From: Calothrix sp. PCC 7103
GTDB taxonomy: Bacteria > Cyanobacteriota > Cyanobacteriia > Cyanobacteriales > Nostocaceae
Length of the DNA stretch: 64,000 nt
Direction: 5' to 3'
Assembly (NCBI RefSeq): GCF_000331305.1
Contig: NZ_KB217483.1
Span: 1,220,356 to 1,284,355, forward strand
Within the stretch, counting starts at the first letter, position 1. Each line of letters begins with the position of its first letter. Shown one piece after another: positions 1 through 8,866 of the stretch. Position numbers and translations under genes: made by a program. The notes beneath the pieces were generated by a model. That model worked only from the letters and a program-made list of their open reading frames with translations, did not search any database and was not told where the DNA came from.

Positions 1-1
1 A

Positions 2-235
2 AAACAATATCTTGAACAAATCCTTCAAACTGCATTAAAGTTAAGTGAAATGGCTGATAGTATGGAAAAAAACGCTAAACATCTCATCCAAGAAAATCCA
101 CAAATAGATGGTAAGTTTCAAGACCAGGATATTGCGAACGATACTTTCTTTGTAATTTTGTGTTCCATTAATATAAGGCAGCTTGTAGAAAATATGACAA
201 AATACTGCGAACAACGATTATCAAAGATGGAGTAA
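2..235 (+). CDS. Hypothetical protein, 5' end outside window
   Basis: The reading frame is open from the window edge and ends with a TAA at 235, so the true start lies upstream. The visible 77 residues are hydrophilic and helical-looking (KQYLEQILQTALKLSEMADS near the start). There is no signal peptide and no motif I recognise. The internal ATG at 50 lacks a clear ribosome binding site, which supports treating this as the tail of a longer protein. Short AT-rich spacers separate it from the following rightward genes. Function unknown. Confidence 0.5.
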   Translation, partial: KQYLEQILQTALKLSEMADSMEKNAKHLIQENPQIDGKFQDQDIANDTFFVILCSINIRQLVENMTKYCEQRLSKME

Positions 236-305
236 CTATTAATATATGAAAAATGGGTGTGAATAGTGTTAGTTCATCACACCCATCAATCAATAGAAAA
301 ACTTC

Positions 306-632
306 ATGCTTAACATTACTAGAGTACAACTTAGTGCTGATGGGTGGACTCTTAATCTCCTTTCTCCTAGAGTTGCCACTATCACTAACCCTTTAGGAAA
401 TCGCAAAGTGTCTTACTTTGGATTTGATACTCAAGAAAAAGCACAGCAATTTAAAAAATGGCTGATTGATAATAAACAATGCTCTGCTGCCACTGTTAGA
501 AAAGCAGAGCGCTTATCAATGAGTTTTGAGTGTAAAGCATGGCAAGTATCAACAGAACTGATTTTGGAATTGGCACTACGATCTACCCCTGTAAGTAATA
601 GCGATAATACTTGCTTACTGACACATAAATAA
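306..632 (+). CDS. Hypothetical plasmid protein
   Basis: A 108-residue soluble protein without signal peptide or membrane segment. The N-terminal half reads like a small alpha/beta domain (residues 1-55 contain an aromatic strand VSYFGFDT followed by a Lys/Gln-rich helix). The C-terminal 20 residues are Ser/Thr-rich. It lies 20 bp upstream of the adenine methyltransferase gene on the same strand, so co-transcription is likely. I recognise no catalytic motif and cannot assign a function. Confidence 0.6.
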   Translation: MLNITRVQLSADGWTLNLLSPRVATITNPLGNRKVSYFGFDTQEKAQQFKKWLIDNKQCSAATVRKAERLSMSFECKAWQVSTELILELALRSTPVSNSDNTCLLTHK

Positions 633-651
633 TACTCAAAATAATACAAAC

Positions 652-1704
652 ATGCAACAATTGTCTCTATTTAATTTACCAAATACCGAGCAAACTTCTT
701 TATGCATTCGTATTCCTAATCCTCATCAAGCCACAAAATTAAGACAATTAGCTGCGGCAATGCAAGAAACTATCAATGCAAAGAAAAACCCAGCTATCGC
801 TCAACAACGTCCCACTCACCGCAGGTTACAAATTGCTGAGGAAATGTATGAGGAAGCCAAATATTTGGAGCAGATTCAATCTTTACTTTGCGCGATAGCT
901 GATGCTGCCTCAGTTGGAGAACTACCTGACATACTCAAAGGTATTTACACCAAAAATCAGTTGGAAATCCTCAAAAAAATGTCTTTAAATTGGAGTAAAG
1001 ATGATATTCAAGAGGTGTTTGATAGCGAGCAGGGAGAGTATTCTAGTTGGAAATTAGCTTTAAAAAGAGCCAACATTCATAACTATTTACAAGTATTTCA
1101 AGCCACCACTGCATTAGCGCAACTGCTTTCCCCAGCTAAAGAAGACCCTATTGAGCTACAAATTCGTCGTTTAGAAGCTGATTTGGTAGGGATGAAATTT
1201 AACGAGTTTTTTCCTACCCCTCGTGATGTATGTAATCGGTTGGTGGAATTAGCACATCTGGCGCCAGAAATGCGAGTTTTGGAACCATCAGCTGGCAAAG
1301 GAGATATAGCTCAAGCTATCCTTCAGCATTGCCCTAACGTTCAATTAGATGTTGTAGAAATTCAATCCAGTCTACGAAAAATTTTGCAATTGAAGGGATT
1401 CAATATTATTGGTTGTGACTTTCTTACTGAGATAAATGGAAAATGGCAGACGATTATTATGAACCCACCATTCTCCAAATTTATAGAACATACTCGCCAT
1501 GCTCATAAATGCTTGGTAAATGGAGGTAAATTAATTACAATTGCTCCAGAATCTATTTTCTTTCGCAATGACCGAAAGTACAAGGAGTTTCGTCAGTGGT
1601 TAGAAGCACATAACGCGGCAGATGAAAAGCTACCTTCAGGTGCCTTTCTAAATTCTATCAATTCCACAGGGGTTGCTACCAGAATCTTAATTATCAACAA
1701 ATAA
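652..1704 (+). CDS. Orphan N6-adenine-type DNA methyltransferase
   Basis: A class I SAM-dependent methyltransferase domain fills the C-terminal half. The SAM-binding motif I is EPSAGKGD at residues 211-218, an acidic loop (VVEIQ) follows near 235, and the catalytic motif IV is NPPF at 271-274, the form typical of amino-methylating (N6-adenine) enzymes. The N-terminal 180 residues are helical with no motif I know. At 350 residues it is compact for a type II methyltransferase and no restriction gene lies beside it, so it is probably a solitary plasmid methyltransferase for self-marking or anti-restriction; that role is inference. It sits in a rightward run of plasmid genes. Confidence 0.8.
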   Translation: MQQLSLFNLPNTEQTSLCIRIPNPHQATKLRQLAAAMQETINAKKNPAIAQQRPTHRRLQIAEEMYEEAKYLEQIQSLLCAIADAASVGELPDILKGIYTKNQLEILKKMSLNWSKDDIQEVFDSEQGEYSSWKLALKRANIHNYLQVFQATTALAQLLSPAKEDPIELQIRRLEADLVGMKFNEFFPTPRDVCNRLVELAHLAPEMRVLEPSAGKGDIAQAILQHCPNVQLDVVEIQSSLRKILQLKGFNIIGCDFLTEINGKWQTIIMNPPFSKFIEHTRHAHKCLVNGGKLITIAPESIFFRNDRKYKEFRQWLEAHNAADEKLPSGAFLNSINSTGVATRILIINK

Positions 1705-1719
1705 ATCACACTTCCAAAG

Positions 1720-1953
1720 ATGTTGATTTACAAGCGTATCAGCTACATCCAAATTGGCAATGAGTATCAAACATATATTCACCCAGTTTCTAAAGATATT
1801 GATTTTATTCGCTACAAACGCCTCAAAAATAATTTTGAATTAGAGGATGCTATCAAAAAATGTAAGGAAGCTGGTTGGGCGGTATGCAATGCTACCAAGA
1901 TAGTTAACTTAATGAATTCTAGAACGTCAAAACGTACACGTCATTATCGTTAG
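1720..1953 (+). CDS. Small basic hypothetical protein
   Basis: Encodes 77 residues, rich in Lys, Arg and Tyr, ending in a strongly basic tail (SRTSKRTRHYR). It begins 15 bp after the methyltransferase stop codon, which suggests translation from the same transcript. No signal peptide, membrane segment or recognised domain. The basic tail could bind nucleic acid, but that is only inference from composition. Confidence 0.5.
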   Translation: MLIYKRISYIQIGNEYQTYIHPVSKDIDFIRYKRLKNNFELEDAIKKCKEAGWAVCNATKIVNLMNSRTSKRTRHYR

Positions 1954-2023
1954 GCGCTACGCGCGGCGGTTTTGAGAATTGGAAAAGCCTCTTGTATACT
2001 TATAGACTTTTGTAAATAAAATA

Positions 2024-2320
2024 ATGAAACTATCCCATTCATTCACAGCAAAAATCACACCAGACACATTTGTAACTTTCTACAACAATGGCGATAAACA
2101 ATGTTGCTCCTTTATAGAGAATGGAGACACTATAACTATTAGCTTTAGCACTGATTCTCTACAAAAATTAACAGAGACTATCCACGTACTTCAACAAATT
2201 TACCAGTCTCTTTCTAAACATCGGCAAGAAGAAATTTCTCAGGAATTACAGTTATTGAATCCTCATTCTTCATTGCAACCAATACAAAACAGTAACGGTA
2301 AACATCATGAAGTTCAATAA
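2024..2320 (+). CDS. Hypothetical protein
   Basis: Encodes 98 residues with alternating strand-like stretches (FVTFYNNGDKQCCSFIENGD at residues 17-36) and a Gln/Glu/His-rich C-terminal helix. There is no signal peptide or membrane segment. It lies 68 bp before the DUF5895-like gene on the same strand and probably belongs to the same rightward cluster. I do not recognise a family. Confidence 0.5.
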   Translation: MKLSHSFTAKITPDTFVTFYNNGDKQCCSFIENGDTITISFSTDSLQKLTETIHVLQQIYQSLSKHRQEEISQELQLLNPHSSLQPIQNSNGKHHEVQ

Positions 2321-2387
2321 ATTGGTTTCTTAGTATATTTAACTCTACTTTAACCTCTCCACAAATCATTTACCACTAATTAAAAAA

Positions 2388-3257
2388 ATGACCAAAAGCC
2401 AACAAGTTAAAGCCACTGTTGAACCTGAAAACACTGCGGCTATCCCTGATGAACAACAAAGAGATGAATTTTGCTCTCCCGAATTTCTAGACCCTGATGC
2501 CAAACTTCCCCGCATCCAAGCACTTCGAGGCACAACAAACGCTACCTGTGGCTATTTCATCGCTGTAGACCAAATGGCAATCGCGGGATGGAGGGATTTT
2601 GATTCTAAACAACTCATCACATACACTTTTGAGTCTAGTGGTGAAGAAGAACAGGGCATCCTTATCCCTAATCCCAGAATGTTAGTATGTCCCAAAACAC
2701 CAGTATTAGGGTTTGATAGAAAGCAGTCGCAAGAGTCACGCTCTACAATAATCTTGGGAAGGTATACAGCCCAAATGAGGGAAGACGAGAATATAGGCAA
2801 CCTACAATATTTTCAGGTGTTTCTGTTAAACCAAAATAATCAACCACTTCATCAAATTCCCCTCATTTATAAAGCAGCAGGCGCCAACCAAGCTTCTTTC
2901 TCTGCCCACTGGCAAGAGTTTTGTAGAGAAATTAATATTTGCCACTCAATTGTTAACGGTATTCCAGCAAAACAAAAGAATGCTCTGTTTTATTCCTTGG
3001 GTGTCTTCTGCTTTAAAACAGCTAGAGAACAAGCTGGTACAAAACAAAAGAGTTTCGCTTGCAAAGTTGTAGAACACGAAGTTCCTACTTTAGAAAACTG
3101 GCGCCAGTACTTCATGGGATTTAACCGCAACATTAAGGATTATGTATGGGAATCTCTCGAACCCAGCAAGCCTCTAATGATTCCAGGCTCTCCAGAAACA
3201 CCTCTATCACTCCCTGGCGCCGCTACTGATGCAAGTGCAATAGTACCAGCACAGTAA
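2388..3257 (+). CDS. DUF5895-like plasmid protein
   Basis: A 289-residue soluble protein. The segment FLDPDAKLPRIQALRG (about residues 34-49) and the following CGYFIAV strand resemble a cyanobacterial family I associate with DUF5895, often carried near plasmid replication genes. The middle (60-230) looks like a globular alpha/beta domain. The last 40 residues are Pro/Ala/Ser-rich and probably disordered. It stands directly upstream of dnaN and dnaX on the same strand, which suggests a role in DNA metabolism; single-strand DNA handling is a guess. The family name is from memory and should be checked by profile search. Confidence 0.55.
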   Translation: MTKSQQVKATVEPENTAAIPDEQQRDEFCSPEFLDPDAKLPRIQALRGTTNATCGYFIAVDQMAIAGWRDFDSKQLITYTFESSGEEEQGILIPNPRMLVCPKTPVLGFDRKQSQESRSTIILGRYTAQMREDENIGNLQYFQVFLLNQNNQPLHQIPLIYKAAGANQASFSAHWQEFCREINICHSIVNGIPAKQKNALFYSLGVFCFKTAREQAGTKQKSFACKVVEHEVPTLENWRQYFMGFNRNIKDYVWESLEPSKPLMIPGSPETPLSLPGAATDASAIVPAQ

Positions 3258-3326
3258 ACGAATTATATCCAGGTGCTTTAAACACACCAAGCACCTGGTT
3301 AATTGAACCAATATTCAGCATTAATA

Positions 3327-4676
3327 ATGAAACTCACAATCTCTCAACCCGAACTTGCGGAAGCTCTGACTACGGCAAAGTGTGCTGTTTCTGCCAAACC
3401 AACCCATCCAATTCTTGGAACTTTACTGCTAACTTGTAATAGCAAAACAAATCGATTGAATATTACGGCATTTGACCTCAGTTTTGGAATTCACACGCAA
3501 TGTGATTGCAATGTAGAAAATGAGGGTACAGTTGCTCTACCCGCCAAACTTCTTACGGAAGTAGTTTCCAGCCTGCCACCCAACGAAATTACTTTGAATG
3601 TTGAGAACGAACTTGCTATTATTACCCATTCTAATGGCGAGTGTCGTATTCTTGGCATGGACTCCCAAGAATATCCTGAACTACCTGAACCCATTGGTAC
3701 TACTATTAAAATACCAGCAGCTAAACTCAGAAGCGCTATAGAATCTACGCTGTTTGCTGCCAGTAGAGAGGAAACAAAACAAGTATTAGCAGGCGTGCAT
3801 TTTAAGTTTTCTCCAACAACTTGGGAAGCAGCAGCAACTGACGGACATCGCCTAGCGGTTGCATCTGGCACAATCGACTCAGCAGAGGATATAGCTTCTG
3901 AAGCTGCAATAAATGTTCCCTATCAAGCCCTTATAGAACTGGAGAAAATATTAAGTAATGTTTCAGAAACCAGTGACTGTACTATCAATATCGATAATGG
4001 TATTGCAGTATTTAATTTACCCAACATTCGAGTAATATCCCGACTGATAGAAGGAGAGTATCCTAAATACTCATCACTAATGCCTCAATATTTTCAACAT
4101 GAATTTACTACTGGTAGAAAAGCATTTGATGGTGCGTTAAAGCGAGTTGGAATTATTGCTGATAAAAAGGACAAAATAGTTAAAATTGAGTTTGACAATA
4201 CCAACCTGCAAGCGACCATATCTACAGAATCTCAAGATGTAGGAAGTGCTACCGAGTCTGTGGTAATTAAATCCGAAAACAGTTCCCAAAACTTTGAAAT
4301 TGGCTTTAATATCAAATATCTCAACGATGCTTTAAAGTTCATCTCTACTGATGAGGTCATGATTAAAGCCAATAAACCCACTAGTCCTGTCATTATTAAT
4401 CCAGTTGGCGGCATCCTCAACCAATTAATTTTAGTCATGCCAGTGCAGATTATTTCTACGCAATCAAAAGAATCAACACAAGAAACAACAGAAGTAAGCA
4501 CTGAGGAAAGCGAAAATACTATTGCCACTAATGAGACTATCGCAACGGAAAGTGATTCCAACACCTATCTTGATAACTCTAGCAACATTGAGCCAGAAGT
4601 CCCTGTAATAACTAAAACAGGCGCCGATGTGACTACCAAAACTAAAGGTAGAAAGAAGAAACTTCAAGTTGCATAA
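3327..4676 (+). CDS. dnaN: DNA polymerase III beta subunit (sliding clamp) with C-terminal tail
   Basis: Processivity clamp that holds the replicative polymerase on DNA. The start MKLTISQPELAEAL and the final core strand LILVMPVQI match the ends of the roughly 370-residue clamp core, with the three repeated clamp domains between them (for example AATDGHRLAVASG near residue 175). The longer reading from a TTG at 3303 is less likely because the canonical N-terminus begins at the ATG at 3327. About 75 extra residues follow the core: Ser/Thr/Glu/Asn-rich, then a basic KTKGRKKKLQVA end. The next gene encodes the clamp loader, so the plasmid carries a clamp and loader pair in addition to the host set. 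Confidence 0.92.
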   Translation: MKLTISQPELAEALTTAKCAVSAKPTHPILGTLLLTCNSKTNRLNITAFDLSFGIHTQCDCNVENEGTVALPAKLLTEVVSSLPPNEITLNVENELAIITHSNGECRILGMDSQEYPELPEPIGTTIKIPAAKLRSAIESTLFAASREETKQVLAGVHFKFSPTTWEAAATDGHRLAVASGTIDSAEDIASEAAINVPYQALIELEKILSNVSETSDCTINIDNGIAVFNLPNIRVISRLIEGEYPKYSSLMPQYFQHEFTTGRKAFDGALKRVGIIADKKDKIVKIEFDNTNLQATISTESQDVGSATESVVIKSENSSQNFEIGFNIKYLNDALKFISTDEVMIKANKPTSPVIINPVGGILNQLILVMPVQIISTQSKESTQETTEVSTEESENTIATNETIATESDSNTYLDNSSNIEPEVPVITKTGADVTTKTKGRKKKLQVA

Positions 4677-4745
4677 ATATAACACCCCAAGCTCTTCGTC
4701 AATTTATGTGCTTAGGGACATTCAACATATCCAAATGTAAAAACA

Positions 4746-6044
4746 ATGACATACCAACCACTACATCTAAAATATCGTCCGCAAATCTTCTCTCAACTTG
4801 TCGGTCAAGAAGCGATTGCCACTACCTTAAGCAATGCTATCAGTTCTAAAAGGATTGCTCCAGCTTACCTGTTCACGGGTCCTCGTGGCACTGGCAAAAC
4901 CTCCAGCGCGCGTATTCTTGCTAAATCACTCAACTGTTTGGAGGTAGATAGTCCTACTACCCAACCGTGCGGCAAGTGTAACTCCTGTCAGGCAATCGCA
5001 AAAAGTAGTTCCCTTGATGTGATTGAAATTGATGCTGCCAGCAATTCTGGGGTAGAGAACATTAGAGAAATTATAGAAGGCACGCGGCTAACTTCCATAG
5101 AATCTCGTTACAAAATTTACCTCATTGATGAATGTCATTCTCTCAGTGGTGCTGCATTTCAGGCTTTACTCAAGACTTTGGAAGAACCGCCAGCAAACGT
5201 GGTGTTTATACTATGTACGACCGAAGTCCACAAAGTTCCTGCTACCATTGCTTCTCGATGCCAAAGGTTTGATTTCAAGAGAATTGATGTTGAAACAATG
5301 GTAAAGCACTTGCGATATGTAGCCGAAGAAGAACTAATTGACATCACAGAAGAAGCGCTGCGATTAATAGCACAAATGTCTTCAGGATGCTTGAGAGATG
5401 CAGAGTGTTTGTTAGACCAACTTAGCTTACTTGGTATCACCATTGACCAAAATTGGATATGGGAAATGGCAGGGGTTGTTTCGGAGTATGAATTATTGAC
5501 GCTGGTAGAAAGGATTAAAGAATCGGATAGCAACGCGGTACTTGGTATTATTAGAGACTTACTAGAATACGGTAAAGAACCACTGGTGATTCTACAAAAT
5601 CTTACCAGTTTCTTTAGGGATATGTTAATTGCCAAAACATCTCCCAATAAGCGGGAAATGGTGGGATTAACAGATGATACCTGGAAAGAGTTATGCCAAT
5701 TTGTAGAACAATGGGATACAAACACCATTCTTCAAGCTCAACAGCATTTGAGACAATGTGAAGTACAGGTCAAACTTTCGACCCAGCCGCAGTTATGGTT
5801 AGAGATAGCCATTTTGGGATTATTACCTAATGCCAAACCAACAGTTCCAAATATAGCCTCGTCAGTTACAGTAAATCCACCTTGGAGTAATTGGAAAACT
5901 CCCGCCGACGCAGTATCCTGGGCACACCAAAAATTACCCCACCTTAGTTTGGAAGCTTTGCAAGAAAAGTGGAACACACTGATGCCTGTTAACGGTAAAA
6001 AGGCGCCTGTTTGGGTACAAATGGTGCAAACTCAAAAATTTTGA
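4746..6044 (+). CDS. dnaX: DNA polymerase III gamma/tau subunit (clamp loader ATPase)
   Basis: AAA+ motor subunit that opens the sliding clamp and loads it on DNA. Walker A GPRGTGKT lies at residues 45-52, a four-cysteine zinc site at C64, C75, C78 and C81, Walker B/DExx-like DECH at 128-131, and the SRC sensor in ASRCQRF near 174. Residues 230-350 correspond to the collar domain. At 432 residues it is a short form, with little of the tau C-terminal polymerase- and helicase-binding region, and it has no intein although cyanobacterial DnaX proteins often carry one. It begins 69 bp after dnaN on the same strand. Confidence 0.93.
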   Translation: MTYQPLHLKYRPQIFSQLVGQEAIATTLSNAISSKRIAPAYLFTGPRGTGKTSSARILAKSLNCLEVDSPTTQPCGKCNSCQAIAKSSSLDVIEIDAASNSGVENIREIIEGTRLTSIESRYKIYLIDECHSLSGAAFQALLKTLEEPPANVVFILCTTEVHKVPATIASRCQRFDFKRIDVETMVKHLRYVAEEELIDITEEALRLIAQMSSGCLRDAECLLDQLSLLGITIDQNWIWEMAGVVSEYELLTLVERIKESDSNAVLGIIRDLLEYGKEPLVILQNLTSFFRDMLIAKTSPNKREMVGLTDDTWKELCQFVEQWDTNTILQAQQHLRQCEVQVKLSTQPQLWLEIAILGLLPNAKPTVPNIASSVTVNPPWSNWKTPADAVSWAHQKLPHLSLEALQEKWNTLMPVNGKKAPVWVQMVQTQKF

Positions 6045-6076
6045 GCGGGTAACTCACATTAATTTTTTGATTTTTC

Positions 6077-6673
6077 TTATTCTTGTTTGCCATTACAATC
6101 TTTTGGTAAATAGGTCTTGACAACTTCTACTAAATGGGAAAGTCTTTCTTTAGAAGGTTGGTCAGATATATGTCTACTGGCAACAGACTCAAGAGAACTC
6201 AGAATGGAGGAGAAAACTTCAAGTTTGAATTCATCGCTTGAAATTCCATACAGTCTAATTTGTTCGATTAACTTATCTAAAAATTCGGTAGCATATTTGT
6301 TGCTACTTATAAAGTCAGGAGCCGTTCTCCTGATTATTGAGAAAATATCTTGCTCTTCCAAAGAATTACTTGAAATCTTCGATACCTTGCTATACTCATT
6401 TAGCAAGAAGCCTTGTATGAGCTTTCTTCTATTAGCTACAGGGTGAATTTTATGTGTAACTAATACTTCGCCAAATGAAGTCCCTACAACCTCATCTCCA
6501 CTAGAGTCATACGAGTTGTAGAACTTGTTGATAGTTGCTTCGATTACCCTCTTATCGTCAGTAGTCCAATTAAAGTTGGATGAGTAATTGATTTGGTCTT
6601 TATCATAATCACCCTTCTCATTTAGAGGCACATTGATGATGGGAACATCTCGGTTCACTGAAGGCTCAATCAT
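6077..6673 (-). CDS. Hypothetical protein downstream of GTPase
   Basis: A 198-residue soluble protein. I chose the ATG at 6673 because a strong AAGGAGGA ribosome binding site sits 7 bases before it; the frame extends 10 codons further upstream without a good site. The N-terminus is Pro/Asn/Asp-rich, and residues 45-190 look all-helical, with no catalytic motif recognised. It follows the P-loop GTPase gene on the same strand, separated by about 310 bp that contain an inverted repeat, and its stop converges on the end of dnaX 32 bp away. Function unknown; a partner or effector of the GTPase is possible from position only. Confidence 0.65.
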   Translation of the reverse strand: MIEPSVNRDVPIINVPLNEKGDYDKDQINYSSNFNWTTDDKRVIEATINKFYNSYDSSGDEVVGTSFGEVLVTHKIHPVANRRKLIQGFLLNEYSKVSKISSNSLEEQDIFSIIRRTAPDFISSNKYATEFLDKLIEQIRLYGISSDEFKLEVFSSILSSLESVASRHISDQPSKERLSHLVEVVKTYLPKDCNGKQE

Positions 6674-6885
6674 AGACTTTTCCTCCTTAGTTTTATTGAG
6701 CAAGTGTTACGCTAGCTAGAAGCTAGAGTGTTGATTTTGATGAAATTTTCCGTTTTTTAGTTCATGCAACTTTTGTGTCCACGTAAACGCAAAGTCCATG
6801 TATCATAGGCTTTTACCTAAATAGTCACCAGATATTTAGCATGAATTTTTATCCCAGAAAAACACCCAAAGTCAACACCCTAACT

Positions 6886-6984
6886 GGGAGCATCCATTTT
6901 TGGCAGATAGACTTTTTTAGACCACCCATATATTAGGGTTTTTGGCGCCAAATAATTATGTTCTTTCCAAAAGTAGATGCTCCC
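6886..6984. repeat. Inverted-repeat element between GTPase and partner gene
   Basis: Two 18-base arms, 6886-6903 (GGGAGCATCCATTTTTGG) and 6967-6984, are inverted copies with two mismatches and flank about 63 bp containing a GGCGCC palindrome. The right arm ends 3 bp from the GTPase stop codon. It could be a small non-autonomous insertion (MITE) or a long hairpin attenuating transcription into the downstream gene. The remaining 200 bp up to 6674 holds no gene I can see. Confidence 0.55.
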
Positions 6985-6986
6985 CA

Positions 6987-8051
6987 CTAGCCTTCCACTC
7001 CAGACCTAAGATTTGAAACATTTCTCAGCGAGAATATATTATCACCGTTGTTGTCATCAGTATCGTAATAAGCCTTACCTCTTGAGTATATCTCAGTGAT
7101 ATCTTCCAGCAAGTCCTTAGTTAAATTGTCCAAGGATGTACCAACTGATTCCTCATTAAAGGCTTCAACCGACAGGCTTTTTAGACGAGCGTATATTGTC
7201 CAAAGAAAACACGCCCCACCTCCATACGGTTTGTAAAGCCCATTTTCGCCAAGGAAGCTATTAATGTTATCTATCCTACCAGACCCAAAGCCAAAACTTG
7301 TTGCCGGAAACACTTTGCATGGTACAGAAAGACTAGTATTTCTAACAAAATTGAAAAAATTCTCGCAAATCTCGAATATTTCAAAAGTGTTGATAGCGTT
7401 CTTGACATGCCTATTAATTACAGTTCCTTCCCGAAATCTCATTTCCTGAGCAACTTTTCTAGGATTGCCTGGATACTTTTTCATTAATTCTACTTTAAGT
7501 GTTGCAACCTCTTCATTTGCCAGTTTATTGATGTCTTTAGCTTGTTGGAGTCGATCAATTTTATTAATGACTAAAGTGATTGGAATTTTTTCATTTCTAC
7601 TTAGAGCTTCGCCAGCAAAATTCAACATCTGAGCAAGTTGTTGCTTGTTGATATCGCACTCAGCATCATTTTGCGGAGCTTCTAAAATGAGTATCAGCCC
7701 ATCATATTCAGTAATTTTTTCAAGAATCTTGTTAGATACTTCTAAATTTCTCCCTGGTTCTATGGCTTGTCCTTCAATGTCTGTAATCTCGATATCAAAT
7801 AAATTATTTACTCCTCTCTTCAAAACCATTGAACTAGAACGTATATCTACTGTTGTTGATACAGTTCCTTTTTGATCCACACCAGAGACAATCCCGAAGA
7901 CAGATGAAATATCTGTCGTTTCGTTAAACTTCTTAGATTGGATGGAAAAGCCCTTTGAGCCAACATCGTATGACAGCTTGAACAAGGAACCAAGAAAATA
8001 TGTCTTGCCAACATTTGAGTAGCCAATGGTCATTAGCTTCATAGTGTTCAT
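6987..8051 (-). CDS. P-loop GTPase, possible defence or signalling GTPase
   Basis: A 354-residue GTPase-like protein. The P-loop GYSNVGKT is at residues 10-17, a Walker B/G3 equivalent DIEGQ at 91-95, and a G4 guanine-specificity motif NKID at 163-166, so GTP rather than ATP is the likely nucleotide. The C-terminal half (about 200-354) is helical with no recognised domain. The start ATG has GGAG eight bases upstream. Proteins beginning K(L/I)..IGYSNVGKT occur in bacterial GTPase modules of conflict systems, but I cannot place it in a named family. The next gene on the strand (ending at 6077) may be its partner. Confidence 0.75.
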   Translation of the reverse strand: MNTMKLMTIGYSNVGKTYFLGSLFKLSYDVGSKGFSIQSKKFNETTDISSVFGIVSGVDQKGTVSTTVDIRSSSMVLKRGVNNLFDIEITDIEGQAIEPGRNLEVSNKILEKITEYDGLILILEAPQNDAECDINKQQLAQMLNFAGEALSRNEKIPITLVINKIDRLQQAKDINKLANEEVATLKVELMKKYPGNPRKVAQEMRFREGTVINRHVKNAINTFEIFEICENFFNFVRNTSLSVPCKVFPATSFGFGSGRIDNINSFLGENGLYKPYGGGACFLWTIYARLKSLSVEAFNEESVGTSLDNLTKDLLEDITEIYSRGKAYYDTDDNNGDNIFSLRNVSNLRSGVEG

Positions 8052-8484
8052 TGTATTATCTCCATTTACTCAATATAGGATTTTTGATTCTTCTTTTTGT
8101 ACTGATACTATGCAAAATTTCACAACGTTTGTAATCTCACAAATCTAGAGCCACGATTCACTGAACATTAGACAAAGTTACTGCTATATTTTTCCTTTGC
8201 CAAAAATTATTGATACCTTTATTCTTCTCGCACAAAGCACTTAATATTCAATCAGTTATCCCCAAATGTTTTAAGTGTGTCAAGTTCTTTTTATGTAAAA
8301 GTTGGGAATAACTCGAAAAAACTCTAAGTAGTTAATGTGTATTGATTAAAGAATATAAACCGCTCATCTGTATAGTGACAATTAATGGTACCGATACCAG
8401 CGAATAAGACGCTTAACAGGTAAGAATATTTACGCATGAGTAAAACTCTCAACGCTCAACTATATACATTACTATTTCTAGCTG
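8052..8484. other. Intergenic region without recognised gene
   Basis: About 430 bp between the divergent GTPase gene and the cupin remnant. It is AT-rich and probably contains the leftward GTPase promoter. I see no convincing reading frame, RNA gene or strong repeat. Confidence 0.4.
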
Positions 8485-8742
8485 ATGCTAATTTATGCAT
8501 TTCAAAAAAAATTTTGTGGAATTGCTGGAAATGGCGCCGATAACATACTTCTATTGTTCGTTACTTCGGAATATCAGTTTAAGGGTCGAGTAGAAATTCG
8601 TTATGGGCAAGGATTCAAGCAATACCAAGTGTGTGAAACTGGGGATTTCATTTTTACTCCCCCTAGTGTTCCCCATCAACCCCGGAATTTGAGCGCAACA
8701 GAACACCTTTATGTGCTAGCTGCTCGCGATGACCCAGACTAG
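8485..8742 (+). pseudogene. Remnant of a cupin-domain protein
   Basis: Residues 30-85 read as the second half of a small cupin: GRVEIRYG, then GDFIFTPPSVPHQPRNLS, which is the metal-site motif 2 region (GDxxxxPPxxPHQ), then YVLAARDDPD. The first cupin motif with its two histidines is missing; the N-terminal 28 residues look unrelated to the fold. I therefore read this as a 5'-truncated, probably non-functional gene. Between 8743 and 8866 a further short stretch in another frame (KLNEALAEILRPSF, ending at 8868) looks like another gene scrap, so the locus appears to be decaying. Confidence 0.55.
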
Positions 8743-8866
8743 CAGGAGAATACGACGTTAAGGAGCGTGGGTTAATGACTTAAACGGGGCTTATCTTTCA
8801 CCCCTTGCTAGCAAAGAATACAGATAAACTCAACGAGGCGTTAGCAGAAATATTGCGTCCATCTTT

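Noticed and set aside
3303-3326. TTG start giving an 8-residue longer DnaN
   Set aside because: The canonical clamp N-terminus starts at the ATG at 3327.
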